A stretch of DNA of 64,000 bases from BJHQ01 sp964654285 (GCA_964654285.1 CAZZJC010000010.1:1-64000); one strand, 5' to 3'. Numbered from the stretch's first letter, positions 6,577 to 15,165 are shown. A program made the numbers and translations. The notes: generated by a model not told the origin, from the sequence alone.

Positions 6577-8454
6577 TCAGGCGGTGGCGCCGGCCGTCGC
6601 CGGGGCGATGTCCGTCAGCAGGTCGCGGTAGCTGCGGTAGGTCGCCAGCCGCGTGCGCGCCGCCGCCGCGCGCGCGGCCGGGGCGAGTCCGGTGGTCTCG
6701 CAGAGGAAGATCAGATAGGCCGCCACGTTGCGGGCGTAGTTCAGGCGGCCCTGGTCGCTGATCGCGTAGAAGCGCGCCCGCTGGGCGTAGCCGGCCGGGG
6801 TGTGGTCGCCCAGCGCCGCCTTGTCGGCCTTGGCCCCTGCCGCGAGGACGAAGAGGAAGTTGTATTCGAACCAGAACATGTGCTCGGGGCTGGGTTTCAG
6901 CGCATCGAGCGCGGCGCGGCAGGTGGTGGCGTCGGCGAAGACGGCGCTGGGGCGCTTCTCCAGCGTCAGGGCGTGCTCGATGAACTGGCGCGCCATCGCG
7001 CGTTCGGTCTCGTTCGCGCCGAAGGCGCTGCCGACCGCGAGATCCTTGGTAAAGCGGTACCAGTCCTGCCACAGCGCCTGGTCGGCGGCGTCGGTGGAAG
7101 CGGCCAGAGCGCGGCCCATCTCATAGGTGTAGCGGCCGCTGGTCTTGATCTCCAGGCGGCTGCCGGTGATGCGGCCGCAGAGGCGGTAGTTCTCCTCCGA
7201 CTTGCCGGAGCCGGAATGGAAGCCGATCGACACGCCGAAGCGGCGGCAGACCTCCCAGGCGGCGCTGATGCGGCGTTCCAGTTCGGCCCCGTCGGCGAAG
7301 GGGAAGTTCTTCTGGAAGCCGAACGCGGGCGCGACGAAGTGGATCTCCATGCCCAGCGCCTGGCAGAGCGCGAGCATGGTCGCCAACGTCGCCGGGGTGG
7401 TCAGGCCGGGCAGCTCGTCGATCGACAGTTCGCGGAAATACGCCCGGCCGATCGCGGTGGTGAACACCTTCGAACGCGCCATCGCGTACTTCTGATCCCG
7501 CCGCTGCATCTTGCGCACGGCCGGCCAGACCAGCGCGAGCAGCTTGAAATACGCCGCATCGTCGAGGCTGATCCCGGCCGCGATCACCGCCTGGCGCACA
7601 CGCTGGATGAGGTCTTCACCGACCTCCTTGCGGCACCAGTCGCGGCAGGCCGCGTCGGTCTCGGGCGCCTTGGTGATCGCCAGTTCCGGCGAGAGATCGA
7701 AGGTGATGTAGCTCGCCAGGACGCATCCTTCCGCGAGGCGGTCCTCGCGCGCGTCGAACTTGCCGCCGACCGGCTGGTGGTCGGCGTTGAAGCCCCAGGC
7801 GATGCGCCGGCGGTGGAAGCCGGTGATCAGCTTCGACAGCACCGCACCGTGGCTCATGCCTTCGACGCTCTGGCCCTGGTGGCCTTCCGGCACGTTGCCG
7901 CCGATGAACGGGAAGGGCACGCTGTCGAGCTTGCCCGCGAGCATCGCGTCGACATCGAACACGAGTTCGCGCGGGATCGAGTTCTGGTTCGCGGTCAGCG
8001 CCACGCCCAGCTGCGCCATCGCCCATTCGACCGCCGGCCAGTGCAGGGTGGTGAAACGCGCGCCAACCCCGATCGAACTGTGCGCCAGCGACCCGCGCGC
8101 GCTCGGGAAGATGGTCGACTCGGGATCGTGCTCCAGCACCAGGTTCTTGAGGGTCAGCAGGTTGGCCCAGGTGGCCGGGAAGGCGGTGTTGCCATCGGCG
8201 AGCGCGACGCCATCCGCAAGCAGGTCAGCTCCTGCACCGCGCACGATCCAGGCGCAGTCGCCGCTGGCATCGCTGGCCAGCTCGACCGTGCCGGCGGCGA
8301 TGGCGAACCGGCTGTGGGGATGCCGGGTGATTCCCGTCCCGCCTGCCAGGCGCTGGGCGAGCGCCGGCCAATCCAGGCAGAAGTCCTGGCTGATGCAGGG
8401 GTTGGAGGCGATGCTCAGGCGGTGCTTGCGGAGGAATTCATTGATGGCGGACAT
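6577..8454 (-). CDS. Tagaturonate epimerase (UxaE)-like protein
   Basis: 625 residues. The text resembles UxaE-family proteins, which interconvert tagaturonate and fructuronate in hexuronate breakdown: GVGARFTTLHWPAVEWAM, TANQNSIPRELVFD, PFIGGNVPEGHQGQSVEGM, FNADHQPVGGKFD, SIGFHSGSGKSEENYR and IKTSGRYTYEMGRALA. The His, Asp and Glu residues in these blocks could form a metal site. The ATG at 8454 has a good AGAAGG ribosome-binding site; an in-frame start at 8610 would run through the flgD promoter. It is the first gene of the minus-strand string. The family call is from memory and not certain; another sugar isomerase of similar fold is possible. Confidence 0.5.
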   Translation of the reverse strand: MSAINEFLRKHRLSIASNPCISQDFCLDWPALAQRLAGGTGITRHPHSRFAIAAGTVELASDASGDCAWIVRGAGADLLADGVALADGNTAFPATWANLLTLKNLVLEHDPESTIFPSARGSLAHSSIGVGARFTTLHWPAVEWAMAQLGVALTANQNSIPRELVFDVDAMLAGKLDSVPFPFIGGNVPEGHQGQSVEGMSHGAVLSKLITGFHRRRIAWGFNADHQPVGGKFDAREDRLAEGCVLASYITFDLSPELAITKAPETDAACRDWCRKEVGEDLIQRVRQAVIAAGISLDDAAYFKLLALVWPAVRKMQRRDQKYAMARSKVFTTAIGRAYFRELSIDELPGLTTPATLATMLALCQALGMEIHFVAPAFGFQKNFPFADGAELERRISAAWEVCRRFGVSIGFHSGSGKSEENYRLCGRITGSRLEIKTSGRYTYEMGRALAASTDAADQALWQDWYRFTKDLAVGSAFGANETERAMARQFIEHALTLEKRPSAVFADATTCRAALDALKPSPEHMFWFEYNFLFVLAAGAKADKAALGDHTPAGYAQRARFYAISDQGRLNYARNVAAYLIFLCETTGLAPAARAAAARTRLATYRSYRDLLTDIAPATAGATA

Positions 8455-8529
8455 GGCGGCCCTTCTGGGGGTTTGACGGGAGGCGGGGATCCTGGCCTGC
8501 CGGCCGGGCGGGCAAGACAGGATCGGCAC

Positions 8530-8544
8530 TGGCACCCTTCTTGC
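8530..8544 (+). promoter_or_regulatory. Sigma-54 (RpoN) promoter of flgD
   Basis: TGGCAC (8530-8535), five bases, then TTGC (8541-8544) is an exact match to the -24/-12 consensus. It lies 26 bases before the flgD ATG, so transcription would start near 8555, just ahead of the AAGGGG ribosome-binding site. Such promoters need an activator ATPase, which is not in the window. Confidence 0.75.
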
Positions 8545-8570
8545 GTACTCGGTCGAGCAAGGGGTCTGCC

Positions 8571-9224
8571 ATGCCCATCTCCGACGTGAGCACCAATCTT
8601 TCGCCGACATCCTCGGGCAGCACGCTCGCCAGCCAGGCGGGCTTCCGCAATGCCGACTTCCTGAAGATCATGCTGGGAGAGATCGTCAACCAGGATCCGC
8701 TGGAGCCGCAGGAGACCGGCAAGCTGGTCGACAACATGCGGAAGATCCAGGAGCTGGAGAACTCGACCTACACCAACTTCCGCAACGACATCCGCTGGGC
8801 CCAGGATCTCATGGGCAAGCCGATCAGCGTGCAGCAGTTCTCGGGCACCGACGCCCAGGCCAAGGCGCTCGCGGACAAGGGCGTGGTCCTCGATCGCGGC
8901 TTCGTGACGATGCAGGGCAAGGTCGATTCCTTCAAGGTGGTCGACAATCAGGTCTACGTCACCCTCGCGGGCAAGGATTACCCCATCACGAATGTGAAGC
9001 AGATCCAGCCCCAGGCCGCGAACCCCGACCACCTCGCCGAGATGGCCGCGATCCTGCTGGGAACCAAGGTGAATTACAGCGAATCCGACAATACCACCGG
9101 CAGCGGAATCGTGCAGCAGGTGGCGATGGACAGCCACGGCGCGATCCAGCTGAAGATCGGGGACCAGACCGTGCCCTACACCAGCGTGACGAGCATCGGT
9201 CTCGCCGGGGCGAACGGGGTCTGA
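8571..9224 (+). CDS. flgD: Flagellar hook-capping protein FlgD
   Basis: 217 residues. The N-terminal FlgD signature is clear: DFLKIMLGEIVNQDPLEPQE followed by LVDNMRKIQELENS, which corresponds to the hook-cap region that guides FlgE assembly. Two related beta segments follow (QGKVDSFKVVDNQVYVTLAG and SGIVQQVAMDSHGAIQLKIG), each ending in a P-x-T-x-V turn like the FlgD Tudor-type module. ATG 8571 has AAGGGG eight bases upstream. The in-frame TTG at 8541 overlaps the -12 box and cannot be the start. No other flagellar gene is adjacent. Confidence 0.85.
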   Translation: MPISDVSTNLSPTSSGSTLASQAGFRNADFLKIMLGEIVNQDPLEPQETGKLVDNMRKIQELENSTYTNFRNDIRWAQDLMGKPISVQQFSGTDAQAKALADKGVVLDRGFVTMQGKVDSFKVVDNQVYVTLAGKDYPITNVKQIQPQAANPDHLAEMAAILLGTKVNYSESDNTTGSGIVQQVAMDSHGAIQLKIGDQTVPYTSVTSIGLAGANGV

Positions 9225-9237
9225 GGAACGGCGGAAC

Positions 9238-9299
9238 GGACCCTACCGGTGCGAAAGTTTGACTTCCTAAGTCAAACTACCTTCACGCAAGAACCCTAG
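9238..9299. repeat. 62-bp direct repeat, copy 1
   Basis: Bases 9238-9299 are identical to 9390-9451. Inside is a 10-bp stem (AGTTTGACTT / AAGTCAAACT) with a 3-nt loop. It starts 13 bases after the flgD stop. Confidence 0.9.
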
Positions 9300-9323
9300 C
9301 GGGGCTTGCGCCCCAGCCCGCAA

Positions 9324-9386
9324 CCCGGAGAGCGGACCTCCGGTCCGCTCGAGAAAAGCCAGCGGACCGGAGGTCCGCGCTCCGGG
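9324..9386. repeat. Hairpin with 26-bp arms between the direct repeats
   Basis: Arms 9324-9349 and 9361-9386 are reverse complements with one mismatch, around an 11-nt loop (9350-9360). A smaller GGGGC-TTGC-GCCCC hairpin lies at 9301-9314. No T-run follows. Confidence 0.9.
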
Positions 9387-9389
9387 TGT

Positions 9390-9451
9390 GGACCCTACCG
9401 GTGCGAAAGTTTGACTTCCTAAGTCAAACTACCTTCACGCAAGAACCCTAG
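9390..9451. repeat. 62-bp direct repeat, copy 2
   Basis: Exact copy of 9238-9299. The remaining bases to 9547 hold a run of nine G (9471-9479) and no gene. The whole 323-base gap between flgD and the gene ending at 9548 is therefore repeat-rich, non-coding DNA. Confidence 0.9.
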
Positions 9452-9547
9452 AGTGCCCCAGATGCAAGGCGGGGGGGGGTAGAAGTGCTGGCAGCGCCAG
9501 CAGACTACGACCAACGCAGCGGATGGGGCGTTATTGCGGTTTTTCGG

Positions 9548-10030
9548 TCACTTCGCCGGCGCGTCGTCCGCCGGGTGGATGATCATGGTCAGGGTGCCGC
9601 CCTTGGGGCCCGGGCCGACCATCTTGACCGTCTTGGCATCGACTTTCTCGACTTTGATCGTGGTCTCCTTGCCGTTCTCCTCGTTCACCACGGTGGCGGT
9701 GGTGGGTCCGGTCGAGGTGAACTTCTTGGGTTTCTGCGTCTCCTTGCTGCCGTCCGGCTTGATGACGGTCAGGCCGTCGGCGCCGAAGGTGAAACGCACC
9801 TTGCCCATCATGCCGGTCACCATCGGCTTCATCATCTCGCGCTGCTCCGCCGGCATGCTGGACATGCTGGCGTCGGACTTCTCGATCTCGGCCCAGAAGG
9901 CGTCGGTGTCGAGCTTCCAGGTGCCAGGCAGATCCTCATGGGTCAGCGCGGCGGCCGGCGCGATCACGGCACAGGTCAGGGCGGTGACGCCGAGGATCAC
10001 GGCGCAACGGGCACGGAGGGATGCAGGCAT
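9548..10030 (-). CDS. Small exported protein of unknown function
   Basis: 160 residues. A signal peptide (RARCAVILGVTALTCAVIAP, cleavage near AAALT) is followed by a soluble domain: HEDLPGTWKLDTDAFW, a Met-rich stretch (EQREMMKPMVTGMMGKV), then beta-rich text (RFTFGADGLTVIKPDGSKE to TMIIHPADDAPAK). The GTWKLD opening and alternating strands recall lipocalin-like small secreted proteins, but I cannot name a family. It is transcribed toward the repeat region and divergently from marC. The ribosome-binding site is weak. Confidence 0.6.
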   Translation of the reverse strand: MPASLRARCAVILGVTALTCAVIAPAAALTHEDLPGTWKLDTDAFWAEIEKSDASMSSMPAEQREMMKPMVTGMMGKVRFTFGADGLTVIKPDGSKETQKPKKFTSTGPTTATVVNEENGKETTIKVEKVDAKTVKMVGPGPKGGTLTMIIHPADDAPAK

Positions 10031-10199
10031 GGGTTTTCCCGGATGGGGCTGGGGTGGTGACGGCACCCTAGAGCCAGGGCTCGACTGACAAGCCGATCCC
10101 CGGACGTGCTGATCCCCCCGAGGGTTGCACCGGCAAGGGAGACCGCGACCAGACGCCCACCGGCTTGCCGCAGGCCCGCATCGACGTGAGACTGCCGCC

Positions 10200-10892
10200 A
10201 TGGACATCGCCGGCTGGTTCACCCTCGTCGCCAAGGATGCGGTGCCGCTGTTCATCATCGTCAGCCCGCTCGGCACCGCTCCGCTCTTCCTCAGCATGAC
10301 GGCGCAGGATCCGCCGGCGCGGCGCACGCGCACCGCGCTCATCGCCGCCGTGACCACCGCGATCACCCTCGCCATCGCCGCCCTGGCGGGCGAGGCGATC
10401 TTCTCCTTCTTCGGGGTGAGCGTACATGCCTTCCGCATCGCCGGCGGCATCCTGCTCTTCATCATCGGCATGGATCTCATCCAGGTGCGCAATTCGCGCA
10501 CCCGGACGACCGAACAGGAGGTCCAGGTCGGCATCGAGAAGGAGGAGGTCGGCATCATCCCGCTCGGCATCCCGATGCTCGCCGGGCCGGGCGCCATGGC
10601 CACGGTGATGGTGCTCGGCGCGAGCGGCCACGAACCGGCTTCGGGCTGGGCCGCCCCGGCCGCGTTGCTGACCGCGATCATCTGCGTCGGATTCGCGACC
10701 TGGCTCATCCTGCGCGCGGCCGTGAGCGTGCAGCGCTGGCTCAACCCGGTCGCGATGGGCATCATCGTGCGTCTCGAAGGCCTGCTGCTGTGCGCCCTTG
10801 CGGCGCAGATGGTGGTGACCGGCGTGGCGATGGCCTACCGTGAGATCGACCCGCACGCCGCACCCGCAGCACCGATCGCCCATCCGCCGTGA
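10200..10892 (+). CDS. MarC-family integral membrane protein
   Basis: 230 residues with six hydrophobic segments. MarC (UPF0056) landmarks are seen: LFIIVSPLGTAPLFLSM, FRIAGGILLFIIGMDLIQ, GIIPLGIPMLAGPGAMATV and a closing RLEGLLLCALAAQMVVTG. The family's function is unsettled; it was once linked to multiple antibiotic resistance and later work questioned that. ATG 10200 begins the conserved N-terminus, although the frame is open further upstream. Its stop overlaps the GTG of the next gene (GTGA), so the two are probably co-translated. Confidence 0.88.
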   Translation: MDIAGWFTLVAKDAVPLFIIVSPLGTAPLFLSMTAQDPPARRTRTALIAAVTTAITLAIAALAGEAIFSFFGVSVHAFRIAGGILLFIIGMDLIQVRNSRTRTTEQEVQVGIEKEEVGIIPLGIPMLAGPGAMATVMVLGASGHEPASGWAAPAALLTAIICVGFATWLILRAAVSVQRWLNPVAMGIIVRLEGLLLCALAAQMVVTGVAMAYREIDPHAAPAAPIAHPP

Positions 10893-12346
10893 AATCCGCC
10901 TGCTTCCGCGTCCTCATCAGCGCATCCGCCATCGCGGGCCTGCCCGCCCTGGATCTGCCCGGCGTCCCCGGACCGCAACCCGTCGGGCCGGAGAGGGTCC
11001 GGGTGGACTGGGGCAACGACGCCTTCGGCCCGGGTGGTGGCGGGCAGAGCGACGACTTCCGCACCAACGAGGTGTCCGCCTACGTCACCTGGTCGTCCTG
11101 GTTCGTCGGTCTCGACCACAGCATGCTGACCCTGGGCAATCCGAGCGGCGCCCCGGTCTACTGGGGCTATTCCGATCCCCTGCAATACTACAGCGCCGGT
11201 GCGCGTCGGATCGATGAGATGACCCTGAGCGCCGGCTGGCGCGGCGAACGTTCGGCCGGGCCGGCACGCGGTTGGATCCAGGCCGGGCCCGGGGTGCTGA
11301 TCAGCGGCGACCTCGGCGGCAAGGATTTGCAGAACGGCACCCACGGGATGATCGGCAACGGCGGCAAGGAGATGCCCTATGAACGCGACGAGCTCCACGC
11401 GGATGGCTTCGCGCACGCTGGTCTCGGCGGACGTCTCGGCCTCGGCGGACCGCTCGTGCTGGTGGCGGATGCCCTGGGCCAGGTCACGCCGTCGGGATGG
11501 GCGCGCGGTCGGGCCGACCTGCTCCTGACCGTGGCCGCGCCAGGCGGCGGCACGTGGGCCGGGATCCAGGTGGATGGATCGACCGGGACGGCGACCTCGA
11601 CCACCGCCGCCGCCGTCGCCGACCATGAGGCCGGCCTGTCCTTGACCCTGGGCTGGGACATCCGCATCGATCAGGTCGGGTTGGCCTTCGCCACCGCGCG
11701 CAACCTGCACAACGACGGCCAGGAAGGCCATCTCAGCCTGACCTGGCAGCCCGAACCGGGTCCATTGCGGGCGGGCACGAGCGAGCGGCCATGGATCAGC
11801 CGGATCGGCCTCTTCACCGGCGACTCCGCGGTCGCCGGACGCGGGATCGACACCGCGCTGGGGATCCCGCTCGGCAGCGGCGGCTGGTTCGCGATGCTCG
11901 GCATGCGCGACCAGGCGGTCAGCGTGCCGTTCACCTACGACATCACCTCGCGCCGCCGCCTGCTCTGGGCCGGATTGGGCCTGCAACCCCGGCTGGCCCA
12001 GTGGGGCTGGCTGCGCGTGACCGCGCCGCTGGAAGCCGGCCTGGGCTGGAGCCACGCCCGGGTGGCCTCGCGCGGATTCGTCACCGTCGATGGCGGCAAC
12101 GAGGTCGAGAGCGACGCCCTGGTCGGCCGGGTCGCGGCCGGACTCGGCGGCGATGCGGTGATCGGCCAGGGCCTCTCCGCCGGACTGGCCGCCCTGCTGG
12201 AAGGCACCGTCTCGTCTTCTTCCCGGTCGGTCGAACTGACCACCCTGGATCCCGACAGCGGCATCGCGCGGCGGAGCGAATCGTTGCAGCTTCAGGGCTC
12301 GGCGGTGGGCGCGGTGATCGCCCTTACGGCGGCCTGGCGCTGGTGA
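10889..12346 (+). CDS. Predicted outer-membrane beta-barrel protein
   Basis: 485 residues starting at GTG 10889, overlapping the marC stop. It has a short signal-like N-terminus (KSACFRVLISASAIAGLP), many alternating Gly/aromatic beta strands, and a C-terminal Trp (AAWRW) typical of BAM substrates. The early NDAFGPGGGGQSDDFRTNEV stretch vaguely recalls the N-D-x-F...TDR.YTNG region of LpxR lipid A 3'-O-deacylases, but the match is loose and the active site is not verifiable. Its 3' end overlaps the convergent amidase gene by 23 bases. Confidence 0.5.
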   Translation: MKSACFRVLISASAIAGLPALDLPGVPGPQPVGPERVRVDWGNDAFGPGGGGQSDDFRTNEVSAYVTWSSWFVGLDHSMLTLGNPSGAPVYWGYSDPLQYYSAGARRIDEMTLSAGWRGERSAGPARGWIQAGPGVLISGDLGGKDLQNGTHGMIGNGGKEMPYERDELHADGFAHAGLGGRLGLGGPLVLVADALGQVTPSGWARGRADLLLTVAAPGGGTWAGIQVDGSTGTATSTTAAAVADHEAGLSLTLGWDIRIDQVGLAFATARNLHNDGQEGHLSLTWQPEPGPLRAGTSERPWISRIGLFTGDSAVAGRGIDTALGIPLGSGGWFAMLGMRDQAVSVPFTYDITSRRRLLWAGLGLQPRLAQWGWLRVTAPLEAGLGWSHARVASRGFVTVDGGNEVESDALVGRVAAGLGGDAVIGQGLSAGLAALLEGTVSSSSRSVELTTLDPDSGIARRSESLQLQGSAVGAVIALTAAWRW

Positions 12347-12968
12347 CCGCCGGCGGCGCGAGCAGTTCCGCCACCCGGCAGCGCAATGCTTGCACGTCGC
12401 AATGGACGCCAGGGCACTTCGTCGCCTTGCCGGGAACGTCGCGGTGGCCGATGATCGCGGCGAGATGATCCTCCGGTTGCGGCCGGAGCAGACCCGGCTG
12501 GAGCCGGATGAGGCCGGCGCACAGCCAGGCCAGGCGATCGATCTGTTCCGGCGCAGGCGGATCGCGTTCGCAATCGCCGATGAGGCAGATGCCGATGCCA
12601 GCCTGGTTGTATTCCGTGACACCGGCGTGCGCACCTTCCCGCTGATCGATCCAGCGCGCGGTGGCGCGCACCTCGCCCGGCGCGAGACCCTGGCCGTTGC
12701 CGATCACGAAGTGGTAGCCGATGCCGTCCCAGCCGCGCTGGCGGTGCTCGCGATCGATCCCTGCGATGCTGCCGGACGCCGTGGCGCTGTGGTGCACCAC
12801 GATCCAGCGCCAGGGGCGGAATGCAGCCGCCGGCGCGAGATCCGCCGCGCTCGCGATGGGCGCCGTACGCGGCTGCGCCCAACGATGCCATGCGAGCACG
12901 CCCAGCACGACGGCGAGAGCCAGGCCCACCGCCACCCCGCCGGCGACCATCCAGCGGCGACGGATCAT
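12324..12968 (-). CDS. Membrane-anchored N-acetylmuramoyl-L-alanine amidase (Amidase_2/PGRP fold)
   Basis: 214 residues from ATG 12968. A basic N-terminus and one membrane helix (MVAGGVAVGLALAVVLGVLA) precede a zinc amidase domain. Zinc and catalytic landmarks are WIVVHHSATASG (His), GIGYHFVIGNG (Tyr-His), TEYNQAGIGICLIGDC, and GHRDVPGKATKCPG (His and Cys ligands). It would cut the amide between MurNAc and the stem peptide in the periplasm. An alternative start at 13028 would overlap the upstream GH42 gene by 35 bases and is less likely. The TAA stop lies inside the 3' end of the convergent barrel gene. Confidence 0.82.
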   Translation of the reverse strand: MIRRRWMVAGGVAVGLALAVVLGVLAWHRWAQPRTAPIASAADLAPAAAFRPWRWIVVHHSATASGSIAGIDREHRQRGWDGIGYHFVIGNGQGLAPGEVRATARWIDQREGAHAGVTEYNQAGIGICLIGDCERDPPAPEQIDRLAWLCAGLIRLQPGLLRPQPEDHLAAIIGHRDVPGKATKCPGVHCDVQALRCRVAELLAPPAVTSARPP

Positions 12969-12993
12969 CGCCCGCGTCCGCTGCCGGTCCGCC

Positions 12994-15165
12994 TCACGCC
13001 TTCGCGCACCGGATCCAGCGCCCGCCATGGCTGGGCAGGGCGATCGGGCGCGCGAGATCGATCGCCTCGCCGGTCACCGCGTCGCTGGCCGAGGCGTAGC
13101 GGAAGGCCCACGGGTCGAGGACCACCGTCTTGGCCGGATCAGGATTGATGAGGAAGTAGTGGTCGGCCTGCGGCGCGGCCTGGCGGTAGGCGAGCGCCCC
13201 GGTGCAACGGAACGGGCTTTCGAGCGCGCCCAGGCTGTGGCGGACCATGAGCTCCTGGAGGGCGGTGGAGCCCGGCTTCCAGCAGGTCATCGCGGCCTGG
13301 AAGACGAGCATCACCGCCGAGCCCTTGCCGCGCCGGTTCTCGATGATGGCGGGGTCGCCGTTGGCGAAGGTCGCCAGCACCCGGGCGCTGGTCGGGGTGA
13401 CCCGGGCGGTGAAGCCGTCGATCTCGACGCCTTCGACGTGGAAGACCTGCTGCCGGGGATTCGAATAGGCGAACTCGTCGAGCGTCGCACCGAAGATCTT
13501 CTCGAAGACGGTACCCTCGGCCGTCGGAAAGATGCGGCCGTATTCGTCGTAATAGGCGCCGGGCAGGTCGAGCACCACCCGGCCGCCCTGCTCGACGTAC
13601 GCCAGGAGCTGGTCCTGGAGGTGGTGCGACAGCGCGATGTGGGCGGGGATGTAGATGACCGGATAGCGCGGCGCGAGGCCGGCATCCAGGTTGCGCGTGG
13701 TGACGAACTCCCACGGCACGTTGGCGTCGATGAAGGCGCGCGCCGCGCCGATGCGCGCCCGCACGGGTTCCTGGCGGTAGCGGTCGCGGCCGGCGACGCC
13801 CATCGCGGCCCACATCGCATCGCTGTCCCAGTCGTGCAGGATGCCGACCAGCGGCTCCTTGTGCGCCTGCCAGAGTTCGCGCCGCCACTTCCGTGCCGCC
13901 TTGGCGAGGGCGCCGACCTGGCGCGCGCGTTCGTTCGGCTTCCGGTTGCGGTCGAGCATGCTGTATTCGCCCGCCTCCCAGCCGGCGGTGCGGTAGTTCC
14001 AGGCCCACATGCCGAAGCCGCGGAAGCCGGCCGCGAAATAGCTGAGCACGAGCTGGGTCATGGTGCCGGCGTCGGTGGTGAAGCCGGGGATCTTGTCGCG
14101 CGCCTCGGGCACGAACGGGGCCTTGCCGCCGCTGAAGTACTGCGGCCCGCCGGTGGATTCCCAGGTCGCCGACCAGATGCCCTTGGCCCAGTCGGCGGCG
14201 GTCGAGGCCTGGATGTAGACCGGACGCGCGACCTCGAATTCGACCTCCTCGAAGTGCCAGGCGAGGTGCAGCGAGGGGTAGAACGAACCGCCACGCGCCA
14301 TCTCCAGGGCCATGCCTTCCATGTCGGTGCCGCGTGAGGCGAAGGACAGGAACAGCCCCATCTCGCCACCCGCGCGCATCGGTTCATGCGGATCGATGGC
14401 CTGGTTGCGGTCGACGGCGGCGGCGACGTACTGGCGGATGAAGGCCTCGGCGCGGAACTTCATCGCATCGACGAGGTGCCGGTAGTCCTGCACATTGATC
14501 TTCGGATAGATGCGTTCGAGATCCTCCCACGAACCGACCTGGTCCCGCCAGCCATCCAGGCCGACATGGCGGGTGTTCCAGGCCTCCTTCAGCGCCTCGA
14601 TGGTGCCGTAACGCACCTTCAGCCAACGGATGAAATGCGGCAGCGTCTCGGCTTTGATCTCGTGCCCGCGCTCATCGCCGACCACGCTCGGAACCCAGTC
14701 CTGCGCCCGCACCGTCTCGCCGTCGCCGGTGACCGGTTTGGCCTGGTGCTGCCGGGTGATGCGGGCGGCGATCAGCTTGCGCTGGTGCGCGACCATCACC
14801 GGGTGGGCCAACGCAGCATCGATATCCAGGTCGGCCGGCAGGCCGAGCCGGGTCAGCAGTTCCGGGGTGATGTCCTCGTAGCCGCCTTCCGCATACCAGT
14901 ACGGGATGATGCCCTCTTCAAGCGCGAGCGAGAGCGTGCGTTCCGTCGGCCACTCGGGGGTGGGCATGGTCTGCTTGAGGCAGGTGAAGCCGAGTTCGCG
15001 CATCAGGCGGAAGTGCGACCGCGCCTCGGCCTCGGTCATCCCCGGCCAGGGCAGGAAGACCACCCCGCATGGCATCGGCGCGAGTTTGCGGAACTTGCGC
15101 TGCATCGGCGTATCGTGCAGATGGTCGATGCGGTGATGGAGGAAGTCGTGGTCGATGGGGTACAT
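12994..15165 (-). CDS. GH42-type beta-galactosidase
   Basis: 723 residues. The GH42 layout is visible: a TIM barrel with PWPGMTEAEARSHFRLMREL and a typical FIRWLKVRYGTIEALKEAWN helix preceded by GDERGHE, where the acid/base Glu is expected. The barrel ends at MWAWNYRTAGWEAGEYSML. A trimerisation domain follows (YPVIYIPAHIALSHHLQDQL, VEQGGRVVLDLPGAYYDEYG, ENRRGKGSAVMLV), then a small C-terminal beta domain. The usual N-E-Y-G is replaced by D-E-R-G, so specificity may differ from lactose-type galactosides. No signal peptide is seen. ATG 15165 is the best start. It lies divergent from a Fis-type regulator. Confidence 0.72.
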   Translation of the reverse strand: MYPIDHDFLHHRIDHLHDTPMQRKFRKLAPMPCGVVFLPWPGMTEAEARSHFRLMRELGFTCLKQTMPTPEWPTERTLSLALEEGIIPYWYAEGGYEDITPELLTRLGLPADLDIDAALAHPVMVAHQRKLIAARITRQHQAKPVTGDGETVRAQDWVPSVVGDERGHEIKAETLPHFIRWLKVRYGTIEALKEAWNTRHVGLDGWRDQVGSWEDLERIYPKINVQDYRHLVDAMKFRAEAFIRQYVAAAVDRNQAIDPHEPMRAGGEMGLFLSFASRGTDMEGMALEMARGGSFYPSLHLAWHFEEVEFEVARPVYIQASTAADWAKGIWSATWESTGGPQYFSGGKAPFVPEARDKIPGFTTDAGTMTQLVLSYFAAGFRGFGMWAWNYRTAGWEAGEYSMLDRNRKPNERARQVGALAKAARKWRRELWQAHKEPLVGILHDWDSDAMWAAMGVAGRDRYRQEPVRARIGAARAFIDANVPWEFVTTRNLDAGLAPRYPVIYIPAHIALSHHLQDQLLAYVEQGGRVVLDLPGAYYDEYGRIFPTAEGTVFEKIFGATLDEFAYSNPRQQVFHVEGVEIDGFTARVTPTSARVLATFANGDPAIIENRRGKGSAVMLVFQAAMTCWKPGSTALQELMVRHSLGALESPFRCTGALAYRQAAPQADHYFLINPDPAKTVVLDPWAFRYASASDAVTGEAIDLARPIALPSHGGRWIRCAKA

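Noticed and set aside
8541..8570. TTG start extending FlgD by ten residues
   Set aside because: The TTG is part of the -12 element of the sigma-54 promoter, upstream of the expected transcript start.
9238..9451. CRISPR array
   Set aside because: There are only two repeat units, each too long (62 bp), with a hairpin rather than a unique spacer between them, and no cas genes nearby.
9471..9479. Run of nine G as a phase-variation tract
   Set aside because: It lies outside any gene and any recognised promoter, so no switch can be argued. It may also be a sequencing length error.
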